From assembly GCF_000248055.1 (NCBI RefSeq), contig NZ_BAFC01000116.1, positions 62,001 to 126,000 of the forward strand: a DNA stretch of 64,000 nt, given 5' to 3'. Of the stretch, positions 7,400-16,230 are shown piece after piece. Origin of the DNA: Gordonia sputi NBRC 100414. Its GTDB lineage: Bacteria > Actinomycetota > Actinomycetes > Mycobacteriales > Mycobacteriaceae. Position 1 is the stretch's first letter; every line of letters starts with the position of its first letter. The notes under the pieces are model-generated. The model saw nothing but the letters and a program-made list of their open reading frames with translations. It had not been told where the DNA came from and ran no database searches. A program made the position numbers and the translations under genes.

Positions 7400-8143
7400 G
7401 GGGCGCGAACTTGAAACGCCCATCCTCGAACAACAGCGGGTACAGCAAGCCGCCGATGATGCCGCCGACGAGAGGTGCAACCCAGAAAACCCACAACTGT
7501 CCCGGTGCGCCGTTGCCGTTGAAGAAGGCGACACCCGTCGAGCGCGCCGGGTTGACCGACGTGTTGGAGATCGGGATCGAGATGAGGTGAATCAGCGTCA
7601 GGCTCAAGCCGATTGCCAAGGCGCCCATACCCTTTGGTGCGCGGACGTCCGTCGCACCGAGCACGACGATCAGGAAGAACGCGGTCAGCAGGATTTCCGC
7701 CACGATGACCGCGGCAAGTGTGTAGTTGCCGGGGCTGTGCTCGGCGTAGCCATTGGCAGCCATATTTCCTTCACGCGACCACCCCGGTTTGCCCGAGGCG
7801 ATGCCCCACAGCGCGAGTCCCGCGAGCAGACCGCCGACGATCTGCGCGACCCAGTAGCCCGGTAGGTCGCGCCACGGGGTACGTCCGCCGACGCAGGCAC
7901 CGAGCGTGATGGCGGGATTGAAAGGCCTCCGGAGATGTGACCGAGGGCGTACGCCATCGTGACCACGGTGAGACCGAAGGCGAGGGCGACGCCGAGGTAG
8001 CCGACACCCACCTGAATTCGGGTGCCGGTGTCGTCACCGACAGCCACCTCTTTCGCGGCAAAGATCGCGGTACCGCAACCGCCGAAGACCAGCCAGAACG
8101 TGCCGAACAACTCGGCAGTGATTTTTGCAATGGGCGAAGGCAT
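7383..8143 (-). pseudogene. aqpZ: Aquaporin Z-type water channel, single-base frameshift
   Basis: The 5' part reads [30 protein letters not shown]... ALGHISGG and the 3' part, in another frame, [13 protein letters not shown]... through the second pore motif (NTSVNPARSTG) to the end. Joining them needs one inserted base in the codon after HISGG, between 7923 and 7924 (GGCC-TTTC where GGCCATTTC would restore G-H-F-N-P-A). The second frame has no stop from there to 7383, so this is one recent lesion in an otherwise perfect gene of about 250 codons. As written, the product loses the first NPA motif and half the channel. It could be a true pseudogene or a base-calling error. Confidence 0.88.
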
Positions 8144-8314
8144 AGAGTTCCTCTCGTCGTACGACCCAGGACCGAAATGTCACATCAAGCACTTGCGCCA
8201 CTTCAGTAAATCACCCATGATTGCGGATTCTCAGTGTCCGATTCACAACAGTGACCTCGGCGAGACCGCGTGCAGACCTGGCACCGGGACGCCGGACGAG
8301 ACCCGTCGACGACA

Positions 8315-8349
8315 AACTCCCCGCCACCGAGTACCGGTGACGGGGAGTT
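8315..8349. terminator. Terminator of tRNA-Arg
   Basis: Stem AACTCCCCG-x-CACC / GGTG-x-CGGGGAGTT with a short loop, 3 bp beyond the tRNA-Arg 3' end on the minus strand, followed there by a short T run (GTTTG). It ends the tRNA-Ser/tRNA-Arg transcript. Confidence 0.75.
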
Positions 8350-8352
8350 GTG

Positions 8353-8428
8353 TGGTGCGCCCGTAGGGATTCGAACCCCAAACCTTCTGATCCGTAGTCA
8401 GATGCTCTATCCGTTGAGCTACGGGCGC
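8353..8428 (-). tRNA. tRNA-Arg(ACG)
   Basis: 76 nt with encoded CCA. Acceptor GCGCCCG/CGGGCGC, T loop GGTTCGAATCC, anticodon loop CTACGGA gives ACG. This is the only bacterial tRNA normally edited to inosine at the wobble base, by the TadA encoded about 4 kb away. Confidence 0.96.
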
Positions 8429-8468
8429 GTAGCGTTATTCAGTTCTCCGCGGTCGAGGCAGACTGCGG

Positions 8469-8560
8469 TGGCGGAGGCGAGAGGATTTGAACCTCCGGTC
8501 CCGTTTTAGCGAGACAACTCATTAGCAGTGAGTCCCATTCGGCCGCTCTGGCACGCCTCC
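8469..8560 (-). tRNA. tRNA-Ser(GCT)
   Basis: 92 nt with encoded CCA. Acceptor GGAGGCG/CGCCTCC, anticodon stem ACTCA/TGAGT around CTGCTAA gives GCT; long variable arm. It precedes tRNA-Arg on the same strand, the serV-argV order seen before hisC2 in M. tuberculosis. Confidence 0.96.
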
Positions 8561-8749
8561 TTGGCGGAGTCCTTTCGAACTGCCGAGTGGAAAGATTACA
8601 CACGGTCGTCAGTCGGAAGCAAACCGCGAGCTAGTCGGCACGACGACCTGCACAGACGGCCCCTGACGGAGGCGTCGCGGAGAACGCGCAAACGTCGCCT
8701 CACATGAGCCGGTTTCGGCACGCGCGTACCCGCGTCCTACATTTGACGT

Positions 8750-9823
8750 GTGAGTTTCCGCCTTCGCCTCCACCTCGAAGAACTGCCCGTCTACGTGCCC
8801 GGTGCAACGTTTCCCGGCGCGATCAAACTCGCGAGCAACGAGGTGACGTTTGGCCCGTTGCCCAGCGTCGAGCAGGCCATCACCGATTCGCTGCAGACCA
8901 TCAACCGTTACCCCGACAACGGCATGGTCGAGTTGACGGCCTCACTCGCCAAGCGTCTGGGCGTCACCGAGGATGAGATCCAGGTCGGCTGCGGCTCGGT
9001 CAGCCTCTGTCAGAACCTCGTGACCATCACCTGCGAGCCGGGCGACGAGGTCTTGTTCGGCTGGCGGTCGTTCGAGACCTATCCGCTGGCAACCCGTCTC
9101 GTCGGAGCCGTGCCGGTGCAGATCCCACTGACCGACGAGCTCAGCTACGACCTACCCGCGATGGCCGACGCGATCACCGACCGCACCCGCCTGATCTTCG
9201 TCTGCAACCCGAACAACCCGACGGGCACCATCGTCGACGCCGACAGCCTGCGGACCTTCCTGGCCAAGGTGCCCAGCGACGTCGTCGTCGCTCTCGACGA
9301 GGCGTACTTCGAGTACGTGCGGCCGTCGCAGACTCAGGCGTACGACGCCATCGAACTGCACCGCGAGTACCCCAATCTGGTTGTGCTGCGGACATTCTCG
9401 AAGGCGTACGGACTCGCGGGGCTGCGCGTCGGATATGCGATCGCACATCCCGAGGTGATCACCGCGCTCGGCAAGGCCCACGTACCGTTCTCCGTGAACT
9501 CGGTGGCTCAGGCCGCGGCCGTCGCAAGCCTCGACGCCGACGACGAGCTACTCGCGCGCACCGAGGCGATCGTCAGCGAGCGCACCAGAGTCGCAGACCG
9601 GTTGCGCGACATGGGATATCGCGTCCCGGCCACGCAGGCGAACTTCGTCTGGATCGAACTCGGCGACGCGACAACTGATTTCGCCGACGCCGCGCGCGAC
9701 GCAGGCGTGATCATCCGACCCTTCGCCGGCGACGGCGTACGCGCGACCGTCACCGAGGCCGACGAGAACGACGCCTTCCTGAGCTTCGCCACCCGCTGGG
9801 CCGAGGACCACTCGGTCGGCTAG
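8750..9823 (+). CDS. pat: Aromatic amino acid / histidinol-phosphate aminotransferase
   Basis: 357 residues, fold-type I PLP aminotransferase of the HisC branch. Visible are KLASNEVTFGPLPSV, the cofactor asparagine region NPNNPTG, the aspartate in ALDEAYFEY, the PLP lysine in FSKAYGLAGLRVGYA and an arginine near the C-terminal F-A-G-D-G-V-R-A-T-V. The FGPLPSVEQAI segment and the position after serV-argV match the Rv3772 (HisC2/Pat) group, which mainly transaminates aromatic substrates; with tyrA in the same region it could complete phenylalanine and tyrosine synthesis. Substrate preference is inferred. GTG start at 8750. Confidence 0.88.
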   Translation: MSFRLRLHLEELPVYVPGATFPGAIKLASNEVTFGPLPSVEQAITDSLQTINRYPDNGMVELTASLAKRLGVTEDEIQVGCGSVSLCQNLVTITCEPGDEVLFGWRSFETYPLATRLVGAVPVQIPLTDELSYDLPAMADAITDRTRLIFVCNPNNPTGTIVDADSLRTFLAKVPSDVVVALDEAYFEYVRPSQTQAYDAIELHREYPNLVVLRTFSKAYGLAGLRVGYAIAHPEVITALGKAHVPFSVNSVAQAAAVASLDADDELLARTEAIVSERTRVADRLRDMGYRVPATQANFVWIELGDATTDFADAARDAGVIIRPFAGDGVRATVTEADENDAFLSFATRWAEDHSVG

Positions 9824-9842
9824 GGCATTCCCGAGCGGCGGC

Positions 9843-10886
9843 TCAGTACAGGCCGCGCGAGACGGTGCGCCAGGCGGCGGGAAGGTCTTGCTCCCAGTAG
9901 GCCCAGGTGTGCGTGCCGATCAGGCGGAAGCCGTCGGTGTAGGGCACGTTGTTGGCGCGCATCGTCGCGGCGAACTCCAGCGAGCAGCGGTAGGCGCCCA
10001 GCTCCAGCGCCGACGACGACGCCGTCACGGCCTCGGGTGGGCCCTCGTCGGGTTCGATGCGACGCTGCAGATCGAGTGGGCCGATCGCGCCGGATCCGGC
10101 GGCCAAGAAGATGTTCTTGCCGCGCAGCGCGTCGAGATGCTTGGCCGGATCGTGAGCGTCCCAGCCCGCCGAACCGAACGGTCCCCACATATTCGTCGCG
10201 TCGCCCCCATCGCGACCGACGGTCGTGCGCACGTAGGCCTCGTTGGCGGCGCCGGAGACCGGCGGGCAACCCGAGAGTGAGGCGAGTCCGCTGTAGGTCG
10301 ACGGGTGACGGATGGTGAGCGCGAACGCCGCCTGGCCGCCCATCGACAGGCCGATGACCGCGTTGCGGCCGTTGCCGTCGAACTGCTTGTTGATCAGCGG
10401 GGGGAGTTCCTTGGCGAGGAAGGTTTCCCACATGGGTTGTCCCACTTTGGGATCGTGCTTCTGCCAGTCGGTGTAGAAGCTGCCCTTACCGCCGGTCGGC
10501 AGCACCACGTTGACGTTCTTGCCTGCAAAGAAGCGGCCCGCGTGGCCCTTGGTGATCCAGTCGCTCACGTCGCCCTCGGCTCCGGCGCCGTCGAGCATAT
10601 AGACGGTCGGCCGCGGGCCTGACGCGTCCGCGGGGGTCAGCACCGACAACTTGATCTTCGTCTTCATCGACGGCGACGTGACCCAGATGTCGGTTCTGAG
10701 CGGTCCGAGTTTCTGAACCTTCGCGATCTTCGCGACGGGCACGGGTGCCGCGTTCGCGGCGGGAACACCGGTGAGTAGCGCGGCACATCCGGCAAGCGCG
10801 GTCGCGAGTACTGCAGATCGCCGAAGCACCGATCCACTACCTTCCGTACGCCGACGCGCAGCCGCGATTCTCCAACGCCCAGCCAT
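9843..10886 (-). CDS. Antigen 85-like mycolyltransferase / secreted esterase
   Basis: 347 residues from the ATG at 10886 (GAGGAG 7 bases upstream). A basic N terminus and signal peptide end at AAPVPVAK after LATALAGCAALLTGVPAANA. The alpha/beta-hydrolase nucleophile is in NAVIGLSMGGQAAF, the acid probably in LEFAATMRANN and the histidine in GTHTWAYWEQDL, the same order as Ser-Glu-His of Ag85 proteins. It transfers mycolates from trehalose monomycolate to arabinogalactan or trehalose outside the membrane. GLSMGG differs from the GLSMAA/GLSMSG of the main Ag85 enzymes, so a minor paralogue is likely. A monocistronic minus-strand gene facing pat. Confidence 0.85.
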   Translation of the reverse strand: MAGRWRIAAARRRTEGSGSVLRRSAVLATALAGCAALLTGVPAANAAPVPVAKIAKVQKLGPLRTDIWVTSPSMKTKIKLSVLTPADASGPRPTVYMLDGAGAEGDVSDWITKGHAGRFFAGKNVNVVLPTGGKGSFYTDWQKHDPKVGQPMWETFLAKELPPLINKQFDGNGRNAVIGLSMGGQAAFALTIRHPSTYSGLASLSGCPPVSGAANEAYVRTTVGRDGGDATNMWGPFGSAGWDAHDPAKHLDALRGKNIFLAAGSGAIGPLDLQRRIEPDEGPPEAVTASSSALELGAYRCSLEFAATMRANNVPYTDGFRLIGTHTWAYWEQDLPAAWRTVSRGLY

Positions 10887-11108
10887 GCAACGGTCTCCTC
10901 GAACTCTTCGGAGCGCGCCGACCGTTGATGGTCGGGCGCTCGCAGCAGTGCGCATCTTCTTCAACAGCGCATCGTTATTGTCTAGACGGCCCGCAATCAG
11001 TGGGTTCCCCTCCCACTGCGGCCGGTGTCGTCCACAGGGTACGTGTCGATCCTGGCAATCGACATCCCCGAACCGCCTTCACGCAACGTCGACATAGGGT
11101 TGTTATTT

Positions 11109-11621
11109 GTGACGACACCAAAGAATCCGGACAGTTCGGCGAAGCCTGCAGGTGAACGCGGTCTCGGTGTCCGAGACTTCGCATTCGTCGCCGAGGTCCC
11201 CGTGCGGTGGTCGGACATGGATGCGTTCGGTCACATCAACCACGCGCGGATGGTCACCCTCATGGAGGAGGCGCGCATCCAATGGTTGGTCATGGCAACC
11301 ACCCTGGCCGCCGAAGCCGACACCCCGACCGGGTCGCAGGCCGAACTGATCAAGAGCGCAATGATCGTCCACGTCGAGATCAGATATCAGAGCCAACTAC
11401 GGCACGACGATTCGCCGCTGCGAATTGGCATGTGGATCAAGGGTTTTCGATCGGTCGACTTCACCATCGGTTATGAGATCCGCGGCGCGCACGCCGAGGA
11501 CGACTCCAAACCCGCCTGTGTCGCGAGCACCCAGATGGCCGTCGTCGACGTGGCGGCACACTCACTTCGACGGCTGAGCAGCGTCGAAAAAGATCACCTG
11601 CGGTCTTGGTCGCGCGCCTGA
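11109..11621 (+). CDS. Acyl-CoA thioesterase, hotdog fold (4HBT type)
   Basis: 170 residues from GTG 11109, with an AGGG ribosome site about 10 bases upstream. The RWSDMDAFGHINHARMVTLMEEAR segment is the signature of YbgC/4-hydroxybenzoyl-CoA thioesterase-like enzymes: the aspartate of WSDMD and the histidine-asparagine of GHINH belong to the active site. Hydrolyses an acyl-CoA thioester in the cytoplasm; chain-length preference is unknown. It lies between the mycolyltransferase (divergent) and an unknown minus-strand gene. Confidence 0.85.
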   Translation: MTTPKNPDSSAKPAGERGLGVRDFAFVAEVPVRWSDMDAFGHINHARMVTLMEEARIQWLVMATTLAAEADTPTGSQAELIKSAMIVHVEIRYQSQLRHDDSPLRIGMWIKGFRSVDFTIGYEIRGAHAEDDSKPACVASTQMAVVDVAAHSLRRLSSVEKDHLRSWSRA

Positions 11622-11631
11622 AACGACGCGG

Positions 11632-12873
11632 TCAGGACGGCTCGTAGCGGGCGGGAAGCTCGCGCGGCACGGCAGGTGAGATCCGAGCGATGTTGCCCTC
11701 GAGGACGTCGCGGTAGATACGCAACTGCTCCTCGCCGCTGCGCACCTGCTCGCTCAGGCGTTTGGCGTTGTCGACGGAGATCTCCCGGTCGCCCGACCTG
11801 GCGATGAGCGCGTCGATCCGGTCGTCGATGGTTGCGGCCCTGTTGTATTCAGACAGGATCTGCAGTTCGACGGCGGCCGACTCGACGACGTGCGCGACGT
11901 CGCCGAGCGCCTGCACACGGTCGATGAGTTCGGTCCAGACCGGCCGCAACACCGTTTCGCGACGGTCGATCTGGGCGGCGAACGAGGCGTCGAATCCGCC
12001 GTTGCGCTTGGCGCGGTCGAGGTCGATCCGCACGGAGCGCAGCGCGATGACGTCGGCGACGATCTCGGCGAGTTCGGCGTGCAGATTGACCTGCGTGCGC
12101 TGCACGGCGAAATGGTCCGACCGCCAGGCCGGATTGCGCATGATGCGGTCGTAGTAGTGGGCGGCGAGAAACATCAGCGTCTCGTAGCCGTCGACGAAGT
12201 TCGCCACCCCGGACAGCGGTGAAGCGGGGGTCCTCGGCGACGCGGGAGTGCCGTCGACTGCGGCAACGCGGTTGGCCCACTCCCCCGCCTGCGGATACCC
12301 CGAGCGTGCGGCGACCTGTCCGACGACGCCCGCGATCCGTTCCACAGCCGCCGTTCCCGCACGGCGCATCGGATTCGATGTGTTCACGTTCGGGGTCGGT
12401 GTGCAGAGCAGTCCGGCGAACAGCCGCTCGCGTTCCTCGATCTCGAGGTACACGTTCTCCCGACGCTCCCTCCGGATGGCGCGCGTACTACCTGCGAAGA
12501 CGCCCTTCGCGGTCACGATCAGCTTGCGCGAGTCGTCGCGCCGACGCAGCAGCCCGTTGAGACGGCCGCGCATCAGCGTCACGACCATTCCGGGCACCAT
12601 CGGGGCGTCGAGTTGGCTTTCGAGCTGGACGATCGCCCGCTGGAGTCGACGCAGCTCGCCGAAACCCGCAGGCAGCGTCGGCACAGGTAGTCCGGAAGAA
12701 ATCCGGCGAACCAGGATCGCCCGACCCGCAGGCGTGAGGTACCCCGACGCCACGAGTAGTGCGGCGGCATCGGAGAGTTCGGGGCGCTCACCCGCGATGG
12801 CCGATCGCTGACACCAACTGCGGATCTGCGCACTGCTGTCGCCACCCCGCTGGGCCGCGCTCTTGTCGATCAT
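11632..12873 (-). CDS. Conserved hypothetical helical protein
   Basis: 413 residues from ATG 12873. No family recognised. The sequence is almost all helical, with arginine- and glutamate-rich stretches (MRGRLNGLLRRRDDSRKLIVTAKG, RRERRENVYLEIEERERLF, RDREISVDNAKRLSEQVRSGEEQLRIYR) suggesting coiled coils. No signal peptide and no membrane helix, so cytoplasmic. It lies downstream of the acyltransferase-3 gene on the same strand with a 73-bp gap, so co-transcription is possible. The extension upstream of 12873 has no ribosome site and overlaps the neighbour's tail. Confidence 0.75.
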   Translation of the reverse strand: MIDKSAAQRGGDSSAQIRSWCQRSAIAGERPELSDAAALLVASGYLTPAGRAILVRRISSGLPVPTLPAGFGELRRLQRAIVQLESQLDAPMVPGMVVTLMRGRLNGLLRRRDDSRKLIVTAKGVFAGSTRAIRRERRENVYLEIEERERLFAGLLCTPTPNVNTSNPMRRAGTAAVERIAGVVGQVAARSGYPQAGEWANRVAAVDGTPASPRTPASPLSGVANFVDGYETLMFLAAHYYDRIMRNPAWRSDHFAVQRTQVNLHAELAEIVADVIALRSVRIDLDRAKRNGGFDASFAAQIDRRETVLRPVWTELIDRVQALGDVAHVVESAAVELQILSEYNRAATIDDRIDALIARSGDREISVDNAKRLSEQVRSGEEQLRIYRDVLEGNIARISPAVPRELPARYEPS

Positions 12874-12946
12874 CGTCGTAACGCCTTCGATTCGGGACTG
12901 TCTGGCGAGCGGGAGTGGTTCCCCGGCTCCGCCGCGTTCCCAGATT

Positions 12947-14068
12947 CTACCTGCGCAATTCGGGTGCCCGGGGCGTCGTCGCACGCCACAGGGGTCGGGT
13001 CGCGCGGTGCAACAACCACGCGACCGGGATGCTGATCGCGGTAGTCACCACGAACGCCACGACGACATTGCCGCTGAATACGCGGTAGTTCAGCAGATCC
13101 ATGACCACCTCGAGTACGAGTACGTGCACGAGGAAGAACTCGTAGGAGATCTCGCCGAGCCACACGACGGGTCGGCTCCCGCACAGCCGAGCCCACGGCG
13201 ACGACTGGTCGGTGGCGGTGAGCGGACCCACCATCCCGACGGCGATGACGAGGTAGAGCAGATGCTTGACGATCGTGGCCGACGCCGTGCTCGGCGTGAT
13301 CGTCGGCTCACCTGCCAGCGGCAGACCCGACACGAGGAACGCGGCAGCCGCGGCCGCGGGCCAGAACCAGGTGTTCCACTTCGCGACGAGGGGCGCGCAG
13401 ACCGCAAGGACCATGCCGGCGATAAACCATCCGAGGAAGGCGGGTGCCCAGAGTCGGGCCGTCGGATCGGCGTCGGGATTTCCGTCGACGAGCACCGCCC
13501 ACACCGGACTCACCAGCCCGATCACGAGCAGGCCACCGATGAGTAGATCCGGTCGCCAGCGGCGTCGACACACGACGACGATCAGCAGCCATGCGATCAC
13601 CGGCAGCAGCAGGTAGAACACGACTTCTGCTGCGAGACTCCACATCTGGGTCAGGCCGGCATGCAGGTGGCCGATGCCGTAGACCTGCGTCAGCGTCATG
13701 TTGCGCCAGAAACCCGACCAGCCGACGCCCGTCACCACGGCCTCGCCACCCGGCGAATACCAGCCGTAGACGAGGTAGACCGCGATCACCGTGATCCAGT
13801 ACGCGGGCAGGATTCGGCGTGCGCGATGCCAGAAGTAGCGCCGCGTCGACGGTGGGCCCGAGCCCTTCTGCAGCGGTCGAATCCACTCCGAGAACAGCAG
13901 GAACCCCGAGAGTACGAAGAAGATGGCGACGCCGACCTCGAACCGCGAGAACAGGCGCCCGACGTAGTCGTCGGTGTAGTTGCCGGTCCAGAACGCCGCA
14001 TGTGTCAGGCAGACCGCGGCCGCGGCCGGCGCACGCACTCCGGTGAGCGACGGGATGCGGTGGGCCAT
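12947..14068 (-). CDS. Membrane acyltransferase, acyltransferase-3 family
   Basis: 373 residues with about ten membrane helices. It starts MAHRIPSLTGVRAPAAAAVCLTHAAF, where the conserved R-x(7-8)-H pair of the OafA/YrhL family is R12 and H22, and continues FEVGVAIFFVLSGFLLF, the family's second helix. Such enzymes move acetyl or other acyl groups to exported sugars or lipids. In this envelope-rich region it may decorate a cell-wall glycan or mycolate lipid; that role is inference. The first basic residues and lack of signal peptide fit an integral membrane protein. Confidence 0.86.
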   Translation of the reverse strand: MAHRIPSLTGVRAPAAAAVCLTHAAFWTGNYTDDYVGRLFSRFEVGVAIFFVLSGFLLFSEWIRPLQKGSGPPSTRRYFWHRARRILPAYWITVIAVYLVYGWYSPGGEAVVTGVGWSGFWRNMTLTQVYGIGHLHAGLTQMWSLAAEVVFYLLLPVIAWLLIVVVCRRRWRPDLLIGGLLVIGLVSPVWAVLVDGNPDADPTARLWAPAFLGWFIAGMVLAVCAPLVAKWNTWFWPAAAAAAFLVSGLPLAGEPTITPSTASATIVKHLLYLVIAVGMVGPLTATDQSSPWARLCGSRPVVWLGEISYEFFLVHVLVLEVVMDLLNYRVFSGNVVVAFVVTTAISIPVAWLLHRATRPLWRATTPRAPELRR

Positions 14069-14138
14069 GGGCCGATCCTGCCAGGTCGGGCGAGCGCGGC
14101 AGCGTCGAGGACCTCTCGCCGCGTGGCAGGATGACGTC

Positions 14139-15230
14139 ATGGGAGACGAGCGCATCCAGGGTCAGATCTGGCGCGACGGCAAGAAGGTCGACGGGTTCTC
14201 GCTCGAATCGGTCTCCGACCACATCGGCGAATCCGACACCGTCGTGTGGGCCGATCTGCAGTGCCCGAGCCATGAGACGCTCTCTTCGCTCGCAAACGAA
14301 CTCGGGTTGAACAAGTTCGCCATCGAGGACACGATCTCGGCCGCCGAGCGCGTGAAGACCGTCACCTACAGCGACCACACCTTCATCATGGTGTACGGCA
14401 TCGAGATGAAACCTCCTGCGGCACAGGATGTTCGACGCCCCGACAGCGATCCTGACGATGACTCCGACGACCCACCACCCCCGCGATCCGGGGCCACTGT
14501 CAACAACGGGCAGAATCAGCGCGCCAAATCCTTTACATTGCACCGCATCTCGATATTCATCAAGGACAACGCCCTGATCACGGTGCGTATGCATCCGGGC
14601 GACGGCATCAAGACCGTGGTGGAGCGCTGCGAGGACACGCACGCCGCGGCGTTCGGCATCGGCGGGCTGCTCTATGTGGTGCTCGACGTCGTCGTCGACG
14701 GTCACTTCGACGCGGTGCAGGTACTCGACGACCAGATCGAGGAGCTCGAGGACTACCTCTTCGACAAGTCGGTCCCCAATGTGAGCCTGCAACGTCGGAC
14801 GTACGACCTGCGCAAGGATCTCGTGGTGCTGCGGCGGGTGGTGCTCCCGATGCGCGAGGTGGTGGGCACCATCCAGCGGCACCGCTACCAGGATCGTGGA
14901 GAGCACGCGGCAGAGCTCGATCCCAACTACTCCGACCTCTACGACCATGTGCTGCGCGCCGCCGAGTGGACCGAGTCACTGCGCGACATGCTCAGCAGTG
15001 TCTTCGAGACGAACCTCTCGCTGATGGACGCGCGGCTCAACACCGTGATGAAGAAGTTGACCGCGTGGGCCGCCATCATCGCTGTGCCGACCCTCATCAC
15101 CGGCTACTACGGACAGAACGTGCTGTTCCCCGGATACAGCACGTCGTGGGGTGTCTGGGTCAGCGCGATCCTGATCGTCGGATCGGTCATCGTGCTCTAC
15201 ATCAACTTCCGCAAGCGCGACTGGCTGTAG
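14139..15230 (+). CDS. corA: CorA-type divalent cation transporter with variant GQN motif
   Basis: 363 residues from ATG 14139. A long cytoplasmic N domain (with a proline/aspartate-rich insertion around residues 95-125) is followed by the helical stalk and two C-terminal membrane helices (LTAWAAIIAVPTLITGYYG and WVSAILIVGSVIVLYINF), ending in the basic tail FRKRDWL. The hallmark GMN selectivity motif after the first helix is replaced by G325-Q326-N327 (YYGQNVLFPG). The fold is plainly CorA/MIT; substitution of the Met may change selectivity or gating. Divergent from the acyltransferase gene. Confidence 0.87.
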   Translation: MGDERIQGQIWRDGKKVDGFSLESVSDHIGESDTVVWADLQCPSHETLSSLANELGLNKFAIEDTISAAERVKTVTYSDHTFIMVYGIEMKPPAAQDVRRPDSDPDDDSDDPPPPRSGATVNNGQNQRAKSFTLHRISIFIKDNALITVRMHPGDGIKTVVERCEDTHAAAFGIGGLLYVVLDVVVDGHFDAVQVLDDQIEELEDYLFDKSVPNVSLQRRTYDLRKDLVVLRRVVLPMREVVGTIQRHRYQDRGEHAAELDPNYSDLYDHVLRAAEWTESLRDMLSSVFETNLSLMDARLNTVMKKLTAWAAIIAVPTLITGYYGQNVLFPGYSTSWGVWVSAILIVGSVIVLYINFRKRDWL

Positions 15231-15357
15231 TCGCCCGGTCTGGTCACGCGGGGTGTGGTCACGCGGGGTGTCGGGCGTGCGACACGCTCGAATTGGAATC
15301 TGAAACCTCTTGTCCCGTATTGTTTTCGACGTGCTCTCCAGAACTGCCGACGCTGTC

Positions 15358-15957
15358 GTGACCGAAAACACTGCCACCCCGTGTGAGTGGTGCTCCTCCA
15401 CCGATGACGTCGCGGAGTTTCGCGACGAACTGCGCTGCGCCAGGTGCCGCGAGCTCGAGGAGACGATCACCGAGGCGCGCAAGTTCTTGGGTTTCTACGG
15501 CCTGCGCCCGCTCGGCGGCTCCGTGGAATGCGACGACGAGGAGGAGCGTGAGCACCGGGTCGGCGCTCGCGACGCGTACACCGAGTTGAACGCGATCCGC
15601 ACGAGTACCCCCGCCCCTCGACCCAAGCGATCCGCATCGCGGGCCGCTGCGGGCACTGTGAAGTCAAGCGCTGTGAAGTCGAGCGCCGTGAAGAGCACGG
15701 GCGACAAGGCGAGCACGGCGACCACGAGTCCGACACGACGCAACGACGTCTCGCGGCCCGATCGGGCGGAGCTTCTCAGCCGCGCCGAGGGCCTGCTGAG
15801 CGAACTCACCGACATCGACGCACGCCTGGCCGCCGCCGAGCAGGAATCGGGACTCTCCGCCAAGGCCCGCATCGCCGACCTGACCTCGCGCCGCGAATAC
15901 GTGCTTCGCACCCTCGCCGCGCTCGAGAAGGCTCAGCGCGCGATGTCGCCGGCCTGA
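15358..15957 (+). CDS. Hypothetical protein with N-terminal zinc-ribbon-like cysteines
   Basis: About 199 residues from GTG 15358; a TTG at 15310 or GTG at 15331 are alternatives. The N terminus has CEWC and CARC pairs about 20 residues apart, a likely zinc site. An acidic region follows, then a low-complexity segment with repeated VKSSA units near 15660-15700, then a C-terminal coiled coil (LLSELTDIDARLAAAEQESG... LRTLAALEKAQ). No family recognised. Cytoplasmic. The modular look (zinc knuckle, flexible linker, coiled coil) suggests an adaptor or nucleic-acid-associated protein, but there is no direct evidence. Confidence 0.65.
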   Translation: MTENTATPCEWCSSTDDVAEFRDELRCARCRELEETITEARKFLGFYGLRPLGGSVECDDEEEREHRVGARDAYTELNAIRTSTPAPRPKRSASRAAAGTVKSSAVKSSAVKSTGDKASTATTSPTRRNDVSRPDRAELLSRAEGLLSELTDIDARLAAAEQESGLSAKARIADLTSRREYVLRTLAALEKAQRAMSPA

Positions 15958-15970
15958 CGACCACCGGTAC

Positions 15971-16045
15971 GTACACAACTCGTACCTGAGCGGACCGCCG
16001 AGGAGATTTTTGTGATGGCGCCGCGCTCACGACCGAGTTGTGTAC
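15971..16045. repeat. 12-bp inverted repeat, GTACACAACTCG
   Basis: GTACACAACTCG at 15971-15982 and its exact complement CGAGTTGTGTAC at 16034-16045, about 51 bp apart, just after a coding stop and just before a repeat cluster. Looks like the ends of a small non-coding palindromic element. Confidence 0.7.
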
Positions 16046-16052
16046 GCGCTCG

Positions 16053-16230
16053 CGCTGATCGAGCCGCCCCCTCGCTGCTCGAGCGCCTGGCCGCTGATCG
16101 AGCCTGTCGAGATCACCCCTCGCTGATCGAGCCGCCCCCTCGCTGATCGAGCCACCCTCGCTGATCGAGCCTGTCGAGATCACCCCTCGCTGATCGAGCC
16201 ACCCTCGCTGATCGAGCCTGTCGAGATCAC
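16053..16230. repeat. Cluster of CGCTGATCGAGCC / TGTCGAGATCAC repeats
   Basis: At least six head-to-tail copies of CGCTGATCGAGCC, three of them followed by TGTCGAGATCAC, fill the gap after the hypothetical protein. CTGATCGAG and the downstream CTCGACAG-type half are loosely self-complementary, so the transcript can fold. The stop codon of the minus-strand lipoprotein (16227-16229) lies inside the last unit. Related units occur in frame in pks13 (62156-62301) and, as CTGGTCGAGCC, in the FAD protein at 33961. Confidence 0.9.

Noticed and set aside
13308..14948. Minus-strand open frame of 546 codons across the corA-acyltransferase junction
   Set aside because: Overlaps two real genes on both sides and has no family features.
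16053..16230. Possible CRISPR-like array
   Set aside because: The regular repeats have no unique spacers of constant length and no cas genes nearby; the units are head-to-tail members of a dispersed repeat family.
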